NCBI GenBank assembly: GCA_947565485.1 | Contig: CANOGG010000027.1 | Span: forward strand, 1-9,497 | DNA length: 9,497 bases | Reading direction: 5' to 3' | From: an uncultured Mycoplasma sp. | GTDB taxonomy: Bacteria; Bacillota_I; Bacilli_A; RF39; UBA660 | Part shown: positions 1 through 6,513 of the stretch, piece after piece | Numbering within the stretch: position 1 is the stretch's first letter | How the letters are laid out: every line of letters begins with the position of its first letter | Notes under the pieces: model-generated | Database searches by the model: none | The model's input: only the letters and a program-made list of their open reading frames with translations | Told to the model about the DNA's origin: nothing | Position numbers and translations under genes: made by a program

Positions 1-639
1 GAGGTTAAGCTTCCACTAGCGGCGATTGTTTTAATGCTTCATAATAAAAAAGATAAGCAGAATAAGAAGATTTTAGAACAAGTTAGAAGAATAGAGAGTT
101 ATGTAGAACAGGTGCTTTATTATGCGAGATGTGATGTAGCACATGAGGATTATTTGATTAGAGAAGTAGACTTGAAAAAGGTTATAAATGCGGTAGCTTT
201 AAAGAATAAGGATGTGCTTTTAGTATCAAAAATAGATTTTGTAGTTGAAGATGTTAGAGGGTTAGTTTATACAGATTATAAATGGTTAGAGTTTATCGTT
301 AATCAGATTGTGGATAATAGCATTAAGTATCGAAAGGGACATGCAGATGTTATTAAGATTAGGGTAAAAGCAAGTGATAAAGAGACTATTTTAGAGATTT
401 ATGATAATGGTATAGGAATATCTGAGGCAGATTTAAAGAAAGTGTTTAGTAAGTCTTTTACAGGGCATAATGGACGAATTAAGAATAAGTCGACGGGTAT
501 GGGGCTTTTCATTGCTAAGAGTTTAGCAGAAAAGCTGGGGCATAAGATTTTGATTGAGTCAGAACAAAATGAGTTTACGAGAGTGAAGATTGTATTTGGA
601 AATAATAAATATTTTGAGGTGGTTAGAGATAAAAAATAG
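1..639 (+). CDS. BceS-like sensor histidine kinase, C-terminal part (5' end outside window)
   Basis: This is the cytoplasmic catalytic part of a two-component sensor kinase, 212 residues visible and open from base 1. It begins EVKLPLA, which matches the residues right after the phospho-acceptor His of an H-box, so the His codon should lie just upstream of the window. The ATPase domain is complete: N-box with QIVDNSIKY (about residues 101-109), G1 box DNGIGI (135-140), an F-box-like KVFSKSF, and G2 box GMGLF (166-170). The WLEFIVNQIVDNSIKY stretch resembles BceS/intramembrane-sensing kinases, which detect peptide antibiotics through a BceAB-type transporter. The downstream ABC genes fit that role. 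Such kinases have two N-terminal membrane helices and usually follow their response regulator; neither is visible here. The first ATG inside the frame (34) is internal, not the start. Family assignment is firm; the BceS subtype is inferred from context. Confidence 0.9.
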   Translation, partial: EVKLPLAAIVLMLHNKKDKQNKKILEQVRRIESYVEQVLYYARCDVAHEDYLIREVDLKKVINAVALKNKDVLLVSKIDFVVEDVRGLVYTDYKWLEFIVNQIVDNSIKYRKGHADVIKIRVKASDKETILEIYDNGIGISEADLKKVFSKSFTGHNGRIKNKSTGMGLFIAKSLAEKLGHKILIESEQNEFTRVKIVFGNNKYFEVVRDKK

Positions 640-641
640 TT

Positions 642-675
642 AGAAGTGCTAGGGTTAGATAAAAGCACTTTTTAT
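642..675 (+). terminator. Rho-independent terminator after the kinase gene
   Basis: A 7-bp perfect stem, AAGTGCT (644-650) with AGCACTT (664-670), has a 13-nt loop and runs into TTTTT (669-673). It can be extended by a G-T and an A-T pair at its base (642-643 with 671-672). It begins three bases after the kinase stop codon and separates the kinase unit from the transporter unit. Confidence 0.8.
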
Positions 676-680
676 ATTTG

Positions 681-705
681 TTACGAAAAAGTAAGAAATA
701 TGTAA
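681..705 (+). promoter_or_regulatory. BceR-like operator candidate upstream of the transporter promoter
   Basis: The inverted repeat TTAC (681-684) and GTAA (691-694) is separated by 6 bp. Read as TTACG-AAAA-AGTAA it resembles the TNACA-N4-TGTAA pattern known for BceR-type regulators, with one mismatch per half. A third half-site, TGTAA (701-705), follows with its GTAA 11 bp from the previous one, about one helical turn. The cluster ends about 10 bp before the proposed -35 box, the position expected of an OmpR/PhoB-family activator. The sequence pattern is seen directly; its recognition by the partner of the neighbouring kinase is inferred. Confidence 0.45.
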
Positions 706-715
706 TTTAAGATTA

Positions 716-744
716 ACGACAAAGTTTAAGTTTTAAGTTATGAT
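716..744 (+). promoter_or_regulatory. Promoter candidate for the ABC transporter genes
   Basis: The -10 candidate is TATGAT (739-744, 5 of 6 consensus). With a 17-bp spacer the -35 is ACGACA (716-721), weak at 4 of 6, as expected for an activator-dependent promoter. It would start transcription near 751, giving a leader of about 20 nt. The leader carries AGGAG (758-762), placed 10 nt before the ATG at 773. Confidence 0.5.
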
Positions 745-751
745 AACTTAA
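733..751. repeat. Perfect 19-bp palindrome over the -10 region
   Basis: TTAAGTTAT (733-741), a central G, then ATAACTTAA (743-751) form perfect 9-bp arms around one base. The element covers the proposed -10 box and reaches the expected transcription start, where a bound repressor would block RNA polymerase. The single-base centre disfavours an RNA hairpin and favours a DNA-level site. It is AT-rich, so chance is possible. Confidence 0.5.
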
Positions 752-772
752 GAGAAGAGGAGAAAAAACATT

Positions 773-1482
773 ATGAGTAAAATTTTAGAAATGTCTAATG
801 TGCAGAAATATTATGGCAGTAGGTCTAGTCTTACGAAAGCCCTTGATGATATAAGTTTTAGTGTCGATAAGGGAGAATTTGTCGCGATTATGGGGGCAAG
901 TGGTTCGGGTAAGACGACACTTCTTAATTGTATTGCAACGATTGATAAAGTAACAGCGGGACATATAACAATTGGAGGAGTTGATATAACTAAGCTTAAG
1001 GGAAGTGAACTTAATACTTTTAGGCGGGAGGAGTTAGGTTTTATCTTTCAAGATTTTAATTTGCTTGATACTTTAACAGCATATGAGAATATAGCACTTG
1101 CGTTGTCAATTCAAAATGTGAAAGTAAGAGAGATGGAGGCAAGAATTAAAACAGTGGAGGGCAAAAGCAGAGGGTAGCATCAGCAAGAGCGATTGTGACA
1201 GATCCGAAACTTGTTTTAGCAGATGAGCCAACAGGAGCACTTGATTCTAAGGCAGCTAAGATGTTATTAGAGAGGTTTAAGTATTTGAATGAAGAGTTAG
1301 AAGCGACTATTTTGATGGTGACACATGATGCTTTTACCGCGTCTTTTGCAAGTAGAGTGATATTTATTAAAGATGGGAAAGTTTTTAATGAATTATATAA
1401 GGGTAGTGATTCAAGAAAAGAGTTCTTTGATAAGATAATTGATGTTGTGACATTACTTGGGGGCGATATAAATGATATCTAA
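773..1482 (+). pseudogene. BceA-type ABC transporter ATPase, frameshifted with an internal deletion
   Basis: The ATPase of a peptide-antibiotic resistance and sensing transporter is split between two frames. The first part (773-1177) has Walker A GASGSGKT (residues 41-48) and the Q-loop IFQD (Q93), then reads out of frame to a TAG at 1175-1177. The second frame is open from about 1150 to the TAA at 1480-1482. It supplies the signature SGGQKQR (1153-1173), Walker B LVLADE (1210-1227), the D-loop ALDS and the H-loop THD (His at 1324-1326). Compared from memory with B. subtilis BceA, about 17-18 residues of the helical subdomain just before the signature are missing. The 710-nt length is about 55 nt short of a typical 255-residue gene, which is not a multiple of three, hence the frameshift. 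A GTG at 1195 could start only a signature-less fragment. A genuine lesion or a local assembly error both fit; a working ATPase cannot be made from this sequence. Confidence 0.9.
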
Positions 1483-3520
1483 GTTATCGCTAAAGAATAT
1501 TAAAAGAAGTTTTAAAGATTATACAATTTATTTTTTTACATTGATTTTAGGGGTGGCGATATTTTATGTGTTTAATGCAATAGATAGTCAAACAGTGATG
1601 CTTGATGTAACATCTTCGATGTATGATATTATAGAGCTTATGATAAATTTACTTTCAGGAGTTAGTGTCTTTGTATCATTTATTTTAGGTTTTCTAGTTA
1701 TTTATGCGAGTCGATTTTTAATTAAGAGGAGGAATAAAGAGTTTGGAATTTATTTGACACTCGGCATGAGTAAGAGGAAGATATCAAGTATTTTGTTTTT
1801 AGAAACACTTTTTATTGGGATTATATCACTTATGGTGGGATTAGGACTTGGGGTAATTCTTTCACAGTTTATGAGTATGTTAGTTGTTAACTTATTTGAG
1901 GCGGATATGCGAGAGTTTGCTTTTGTGTTTTCAAAAGTAGCTTGTCTTAAAACAATTATTTATTTTGGAATTATGTATTTAATGGTAATGATTTTTAATA
2001 CAGTAATGGTTAGTAAATGTAAGCTTATTGATTTATTGCAAGCAAGTCGAAAAAGTGAAGAAGTGAAACTTAAAAATCCTTATGTTTGTGTTGGGGTGTT
2101 TATGGTGGCGGTAGTTGTTTTAGGGCTTGCTTACTATCTTGTTACTGGTGGTATTGCAATGCTTACGAGTTTTGATAAAATATTTATACCAGTTGCGATG
2201 GGCGCAGGGGCGACATTCTTTATTTTTTGGTCGTTATCAGGTTTGATTTTGAAGATAGTGATGAGTGTTAAGAAGTTTTATTATAAGGGACTTAATAGTT
2301 TTATTTTAAGACAGTTTAGTAGTAAGATTAATACGACAGTCTTTTCAATGACGATTATCTGTTTGATGCTTTTTGTGACGATTTGCGTGTTATCGAGTTC
2401 GTTATCAATAAAAAATTCAATGACGGCTAATTTAGATGAGCTTGCGCCAGTTGATTTACAATTAGTAAAAAAGTTAAAGTTGGATAAGGGAAGAGAGTAT
2501 AATGAGACTCAGATTGAAAATGCTAGTTTGAGTGTTAGAGAAACGCTTTTAAATTTAGATTTTGATATGAATAATTTAAAAGATGTTGTCGAGTTTAATA
2601 TTTATGGAATGGAAGATTTCACGTTTGGAGTGACACTTGGGGATAGTATAGAAGAAATTCAAAAGGATTATAAATTTTTAAATAGAGGGACAAGAGAAGA
2701 GATAATGAAACTTAGTGATTATAATAAGTTATCGAGGTTGTATAATAAAGAGACTTATGCTCTTGCAAGTAATGAATATATAATAGTGGCTGATTTTGAT
2801 TCGATGGTTGAAGTGCGCAATATTGCTCTTAAAAATGAAGAGGTGATTAATGTTTTTGGAGTGACATTGCGACCAAAGTATAGTGAGTGTCAGGATGGAT
2901 TTATTGAGATATCTTCTAATCATATTAATTCGGGAGTAATTATTGTGCCAGATGAAGTGGTGGATGAGAGTGAGGCATTTGAGAGTTATTTAGTGGCTAA
3001 TTATAAAGCTAATGATAAAGATGGTAAGAGGAAAATAGAGCAGGAGATAGTAAATTTAAGTGAGAGTGATAAAGCTCTTCTTTATGCGGAGTTTAATGGG
3101 ACGACAAGACTTATGATAGCAGAGGCTAGTACAGGCCTTGGAGCACTCGTGACATTTATTGGGATATATCTGGGAATTATTTTCTTGATATCAAGTGCTG
3201 CGATACTTGCTTTAAAACATTTAAGTGATAGTAGTGATAATAAAAGTAGGTTTAAGATGCTTAGAAATATTGGAGTGCAAGATAAGCTTATTAATAAAGC
3301 CATATTTAGAGAGATAGCGATATTTTTTATGACACCACTTGTTTTAGCAATTATTCATGCAATATTTGGGATAAAATTTTGTACGTTTATTTTAGAGTCT
3401 TTTGGAACAAAAGGTCTTTGGGCATCAATTATGATGACGATGGTTTTCTTAGTTGTAATTTATGGGGGATATTTTTTGATAACATATTTTAGTAGTAAGA
3501 ATATAATAAAAGAGAAGTAG
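1472..3520 (+). CDS. BceB-type ABC transporter permease (FtsX-like, 10 TM)
   Basis: This 682-residue membrane permease partners the BceA-type ATPase. It resembles BceB (B. subtilis about 646 aa), which removes peptide antibiotics such as bacitracin from their targets and relays flux to a BceS kinase. The N-terminus NIKRSFKDYTIYFFTLILGV is typical of the family. Ten hydrophobic segments are visible near residues 17-36, 58-80, 104-137, 158-180, 204-224, 236-264, 288-312, 556-581, 611-632 and 648-673. A hydrophilic domain of about 240 residues lies between TM7 and TM8, the hallmark extracellular peptide-sensing domain of BceB. The motif FGIYLTLGMSKRKI matches the FtsX-like coupling region. The ATG overlaps the end of the ATPase gene by 11 nt, and GGGGG (1459-1463) lies 8 nt upstream, so translation is normally coupled. 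Because the ATPase is frameshifted, most ribosomes would stop at 1177 before reaching the overlap. The permease frame itself is intact. Confidence 0.93.
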   Translation: MISKLSLKNIKRSFKDYTIYFFTLILGVAIFYVFNAIDSQTVMLDVTSSMYDIIELMINLLSGVSVFVSFILGFLVIYASRFLIKRRNKEFGIYLTLGMSKRKISSILFLETLFIGIISLMVGLGLGVILSQFMSMLVVNLFEADMREFAFVFSKVACLKTIIYFGIMYLMVMIFNTVMVSKCKLIDLLQASRKSEEVKLKNPYVCVGVFMVAVVVLGLAYYLVTGGIAMLTSFDKIFIPVAMGAGATFFIFWSLSGLILKIVMSVKKFYYKGLNSFILRQFSSKINTTVFSMTIICLMLFVTICVLSSSLSIKNSMTANLDELAPVDLQLVKKLKLDKGREYNETQIENASLSVRETLLNLDFDMNNLKDVVEFNIYGMEDFTFGVTLGDSIEEIQKDYKFLNRGTREEIMKLSDYNKLSRLYNKETYALASNEYIIVADFDSMVEVRNIALKNEEVINVFGVTLRPKYSECQDGFIEISSNHINSGVIIVPDEVVDESEAFESYLVANYKANDKDGKRKIEQEIVNLSESDKALLYAEFNGTTRLMIAEASTGLGALVTFIGIYLGIIFLISSAAILALKHLSDSSDNKSRFKMLRNIGVQDKLINKAIFREIAIFFMTPLVLAIIHAIFGIKFCTFILESFGTKGLWASIMMTMVFLVVIYGGYFLITYFSSKNIIKEK

Positions 3521-3528
3521 AAATTATT

Positions 3529-3564
3529 AAAAGTCTTGGATTTAAAAAAATTTAAGGCTTTTTT
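3529..3564 (+). terminator. Rho-independent terminator after the permease gene
   Basis: The arms 3529-3543 and 3548-3562 pair over 15 bp, with three G-T wobbles, around a 4-nt A loop. The T run TTTTTT lies at 3559-3564. It starts 8 nt after the permease stop and closes the transporter unit. Confidence 0.8.
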
Positions 3565-3581
3565 GATAGTGTTTTTTAGGC

Positions 3582-3610
3582 TTGACTTTTAGGGTAAAGT
3601 ATGGAAGAAT
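3582..3610 (+). promoter_or_regulatory. Promoter candidate for the 893-aa surface protein
   Basis: A good -35 box, TTGACT (3582-3587), has a 17-bp spacer to AAGAAT (3605-3610, 4 of 6 match). A TATTAT at 3610-3615 is a better -10 by sequence but sits 22 bp from the -35. The leader would be about 65 nt and ends in a strong GGAGG (3675-3679) only 4 nt before the ATG. Confidence 0.4.
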
Positions 3611-3683
3611 ATTATTTAAGAGTTAAAATGGTGATGGTTGATAATTAAGTGAGATTATAGATGAGAAAATTTATGGAGGTATT

Positions 3684-6365
3684 ATGAAAGAGAAAGTAAA
3701 GATAGTAACAGTAGGAATGGTGGTTGCGACTGCGGTCGTGGGAGGGGCTAGTTGCTACGCAGTTTTAGAGGGGAAGAAAGAACCAGTAAGAGAAATTAAA
3801 GAAAATCCAGTGGAAAAAGAGCCTAGTATTAAGCCCCCTCTCGATGATAAGCCAGATATTAAAGATGAAGATGAGCCAGTTGTGGAGCCAAAAGGGGAAG
3901 AGGAAATACCTTCTGTTCCGGTCACAAAGCCAAGTAGTGGAGGCAATACAGTAAGTGGTGGTAGTAAACCATCTTTGGTGGTAAAGCCAGAAGAGAAGCC
4001 AATACTTAAGCCAAGTGAGCCAAATATTCCAAGTGTTCCAGGAGAGATAGAAAAACCAGAGGAGCCAAGCGAGCCAAATATTCCAAGTAAGCCAGATGTT
4101 CCAGAGATTGTTCAAGATTTGGTGATTACAAATGAGATGCTAAGTGAGGGAGTTTTAGTAGTAGAGGGAAAAAAATATGGTAAAGTAACAATAAGTTCAG
4201 ATATTCATGATAATAGTAGAATAGAGCTTGTTAATTTGGTGATTAATGATAGTTTGATTTTAGAGAAGCCGGGGAAATATCAGTTAGATATAGTTAAGAC
4301 AAATGTTAAAAAAATGGATGTTAAAAGTGAAGAGAGAAAAGTGTTTTCAATGCTTAGAATGGCAGCTTATAAAATGATGAATAAAGCACTTTTGGGAGCG
4401 ACTATTAATTTTAGGGATGGTAGTAGAGTAGATGAGATGGTGATTAATAGTAATGTTCATGTTAATGGCGAAATTAAGGCTTTAAAGGCAGAGGTTAAGA
4501 ATACAGAGGAAGTAGTCCTTAATATACCTTGTTGGAATGTTGTTTTAAATACAGGGGGAGTAGTGGCCATTAATAAAACAGTGGATAGTTTAGAGAATAA
4601 TGGTAAAGCCCAAATGGTTGTTAATTCAAATATATTGGAGCTTACTAATAATGAGACGAGTAATATAAGGTTAAATAATGGTAGTCAGATTGCAAGTTTT
4701 AAAAATTATGGAGAGAAGAGTTTGGTTTCAGGGACAGGTCATATTGGTAAAGCTTCTTTGTATGCAGATGAGATAAGAATTTATACAAGTGTTGGTGAGA
4801 TGGTAGAAATTAGTGAAGATGTTGGTTCGTTGTTAGTGCGAAAAGAGGAACAAATTGGGATATTAGAGGCGCATTCTAATAGTCAGGGAAGTGTAACTTT
4901 TACTTTGAGTGAAGAAGTACCACTCACGATTAGTGATTTAGCAGTGATATGTAATGCTGGTAAGAGTATAGAATTGTTTAATTTAACGACTAGTGATAAG
5001 AGAACTTATACGCTTACAACGTCTTATTTTAAAAATGATAAGTATGGCCTTTATATTACTTTGCCAAATGGGAATATAATTAGTAAAGATTTTGATACTG
5101 ATTATGCTAATCCAACGGTGAATAAGGTGGTAGCAACAAGAGTATCAGAAGAATTAGCAACATTAGAGCTTTATGGGTTAGATGAGGGAGGAACTTTATA
5201 TTATATATTAGATGATGGGGTTATGAGGGCTGGCATAACTGCTGATATGATAAAAAATGAAGGTAAGGCTAGTCTCGTAAAAGTAGGTTATAATAGTATT
5301 AATATAGAGGGGTTAGAATCTCTTAAAGCTTATAACTTGTATTATGTAATAGAGGGTTATTTTGGAAATATTACTAAGCTTCAAGGGCCGGTGGAGATAC
5401 CAGGAGAAGTAAAGGAAGAAAATCCGGGAGAGATAAAAATTACCAAGGCTCGTGAAGAGGCGATTAATAAGTTTGTCTTTACGTTAAGTGAAGTACCTAA
5501 AAAAGAGCTAACATTAGATGATTTTGCGATTCTTTGTCCAACAGAGAGTAATTTAACTTTAAAGGGTGCAACGTTTAGAGTTAGTCCTGATAGACTTACG
5601 TATGTGATTGTCGTACCAGATAATTATGGGCATGGGGATAATAAGTATATAGTTAAAATAAATGTTGGTGATAATGAGATAATAGAGGGTTCTTTTGTTT
5701 CACATTTTAATCCACCAGTAATAACAGGAGCAGTAGGAAATGTTAAAAGATTAGATGAAGTTATAGCCGAGTTTTCGTTTAATTCAGATGAACCAGGTGT
5801 AGTTTATTATGGAGTTTATGAATGGAATGGTGGTATTTATGATTATAATTCGACAACACCATTTGCAAGTGATGTTTTAACCGGAAAAATAAGCAGTAAA
5901 AGCCAAGATTTATATGCAGGGTCTAATACTATTACAGTGGACCTTAGTGATGTTACAGTGACTAATGAAACAAGATTATGGGCATTGTTTGTTGATGAAG
6001 TTGGTAATTACCGGGTAGGGTTTGTAGACCATTATAAAATACCACAAAGTATTGATAAACCAGAACCTAAACCAGATACAACTCTTGATATAACTAATTT
6101 CACATATACAAATAAAAGATTTGAAGTTTTATTTAATGAAGAGATTATGTATAATGTAACGAGTGATGATGTTAGTTTAGCGGTGATTGCGAGTGGGTCT
6201 CTTCCAACGAAAATTTTATATATAATCAATAATGATGAGGCTAAAAAAGTAGTAATAGATATTGCTAATTATGAGTTACCAGTTGGGGTTTATGAGTTAA
6301 CTTTAAATGTAGTGGATAAAATGGGGAAAGAGGTAAAATTTGTTAAACAGGTAGAGATAAAGTAA
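3684..6365 (+). CDS. Large secreted or membrane-anchored surface protein with beta-rich repeats and Ig-like modules
   Basis: This 893-residue protein of unknown function is clearly exported. Residues 1-6 are basic and 7-29 hydrophobic, a signal peptide or N-terminal anchor. Cys24 follows GGAS, a poor lipobox, so a lipoprotein is unlikely. Residues 31-141 are a Pro/Glu/Lys-rich, probably disordered wall-spanning stalk with SEPNIPS repeats. Residues 142-390 are short Asn- and Val-rich repeating strands (VVNSNILELTNNE type) suggestive of a beta-helix, interrupted by a Met-rich helical patch at 221-235. From 392 on, Ig-like modules alternate: A1 392-472, B1 473-572, A2 583-672, B2 673-790, A3 802-893. 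A modules share FTLSE, a D-F/L-A-I/V-x-C strand and a DxKY strand followed by N[PT]PV-type joins. B modules share an LYY/VYY strand. No LPXTG motif or recognised S-layer domain is seen at the C-terminus. The gene is monocistronic, between two terminators. An adhesin or envelope scaffold role is inferred only from architecture. Confidence 0.85.
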   Translation: MKEKVKIVTVGMVVATAVVGGASCYAVLEGKKEPVREIKENPVEKEPSIKPPLDDKPDIKDEDEPVVEPKGEEEIPSVPVTKPSSGGNTVSGGSKPSLVVKPEEKPILKPSEPNIPSVPGEIEKPEEPSEPNIPSKPDVPEIVQDLVITNEMLSEGVLVVEGKKYGKVTISSDIHDNSRIELVNLVINDSLILEKPGKYQLDIVKTNVKKMDVKSEERKVFSMLRMAAYKMMNKALLGATINFRDGSRVDEMVINSNVHVNGEIKALKAEVKNTEEVVLNIPCWNVVLNTGGVVAINKTVDSLENNGKAQMVVNSNILELTNNETSNIRLNNGSQIASFKNYGEKSLVSGTGHIGKASLYADEIRIYTSVGEMVEISEDVGSLLVRKEEQIGILEAHSNSQGSVTFTLSEEVPLTISDLAVICNAGKSIELFNLTTSDKRTYTLTTSYFKNDKYGLYITLPNGNIISKDFDTDYANPTVNKVVATRVSEELATLELYGLDEGGTLYYILDDGVMRAGITADMIKNEGKASLVKVGYNSINIEGLESLKAYNLYYVIEGYFGNITKLQGPVEIPGEVKEENPGEIKITKAREEAINKFVFTLSEVPKKELTLDDFAILCPTESNLTLKGATFRVSPDRLTYVIVVPDNYGHGDNKYIVKINVGDNEIIEGSFVSHFNPPVITGAVGNVKRLDEVIAEFSFNSDEPGVVYYGVYEWNGGIYDYNSTTPFASDVLTGKISSKSQDLYAGSNTITVDLSDVTVTNETRLWALFVDEVGNYRVGFVDHYKIPQSIDKPEPKPDTTLDITNFTYTNKRFEVLFNEEIMYNVTSDDVSLAVIASGSLPTKILYIINNDEAKKVVIDIANYELPVGVYELTLNVVDKMGKEVKFVKQVEIK
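4010..4088 (+). repeat. 25-bp direct repeat (54-bp period) coding the stalk
   Basis: The segments 4010-4034 and 4064-4088 are identical except for one base (T versus C, a silent Ser codon change). The period is 54 bp, or 18 codons, and each encodes PSEPNIPS. The repeat lies inside the Pro-rich stalk, so in-frame copy-number change could alter stalk length. Confidence 0.8.
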
Positions 6366-6394
6366 ATGATGTGTAAAATAGATGGCATTAATTT

Positions 6395-6414
6395 AGAGGT
6401 AAAACCTCTTTTTT
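6395..6414 (+). terminator. Rho-independent terminator after the surface protein gene
   Basis: AGAGGT (6395-6400) pairs with ACCTCT (6404-6409) over a 3-nt A loop and is followed by TTTTTT (6409-6414) and a further T-rich stretch. The hairpin is compact, begins 29 nt after the stop codon, and ends the unit before the next promoter. Confidence 0.8.
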
Positions 6415-6456
6415 CTTTTTATAGATTAGTAAAAGAGTATTTTTGGTAATTTATGT

Positions 6457-6485
6457 TTGACTATGATAACTTTAAAAGTTATAAT
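6457..6485 (+). promoter_or_regulatory. Near-consensus sigma-A promoter for the split surface protein gene
   Basis: The -35 box TTGACT (6457-6462, 5 of 6) is followed by a 17-bp spacer and a perfect -10 box TATAAT (6480-6485). The expected start near 6492 leaves a leader of only about 22 nt before the ATG at 6514. The leader has the weak GGTGTGG (6501-6507) in place of a clear Shine-Dalgarno site. This is the best promoter by sequence in the window. Confidence 0.8.
6466..6482. repeat. 17-bp palindrome in the promoter spacer
   Basis: ATAACTT (6466-6472), TAA, then AAGTTAT (6476-6482) form perfect 7-bp arms. The element occupies most of the spacer and the first half of the -10 box, an operator-like position. 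The sequence TATGATAACTT at 6462-6472 also occurs at the transporter promoter (739-749). Shared 11-mers of this composition are expected by chance, so only the matching placement is notable. Confidence 0.45.
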
Positions 6486-6513
6486 TTTATTATAGAATAT
6501 GGTGTGGTAAAGA

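Noticed and set aside
399..668. Minus-strand open frame opposite the kinase gene
   Set aside because: It is antisense to a clear histidine kinase ATPase domain, has no plausible ribosome site or domain, and runs through the terminator hairpin.
2729..3303. Minus-strand open frames within the permease gene
   Set aside because: They lie opposite a full-length conserved permease and show no start signals or recognisable protein features.
3744..3764. Lipoprotein signal at Cys24 of the large surface protein
   Set aside because: The residues before Cys are GGAS, lacking Leu, Val or Ile at -3, so the lipobox is too poor to call.
3755..4115. Two minus-strand frames opposite the Pro-rich stalk
   Set aside because: Their Ser/Gly-rich and Trp/Leu-rich compositions are direct reflections of the repetitive Pro/Glu codons on the + strand.
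6032..6229. Minus-strand frame opposite the end of the large surface protein
   Set aside because: It is short, antisense to a coding module, and has no Shine-Dalgarno site or domain.
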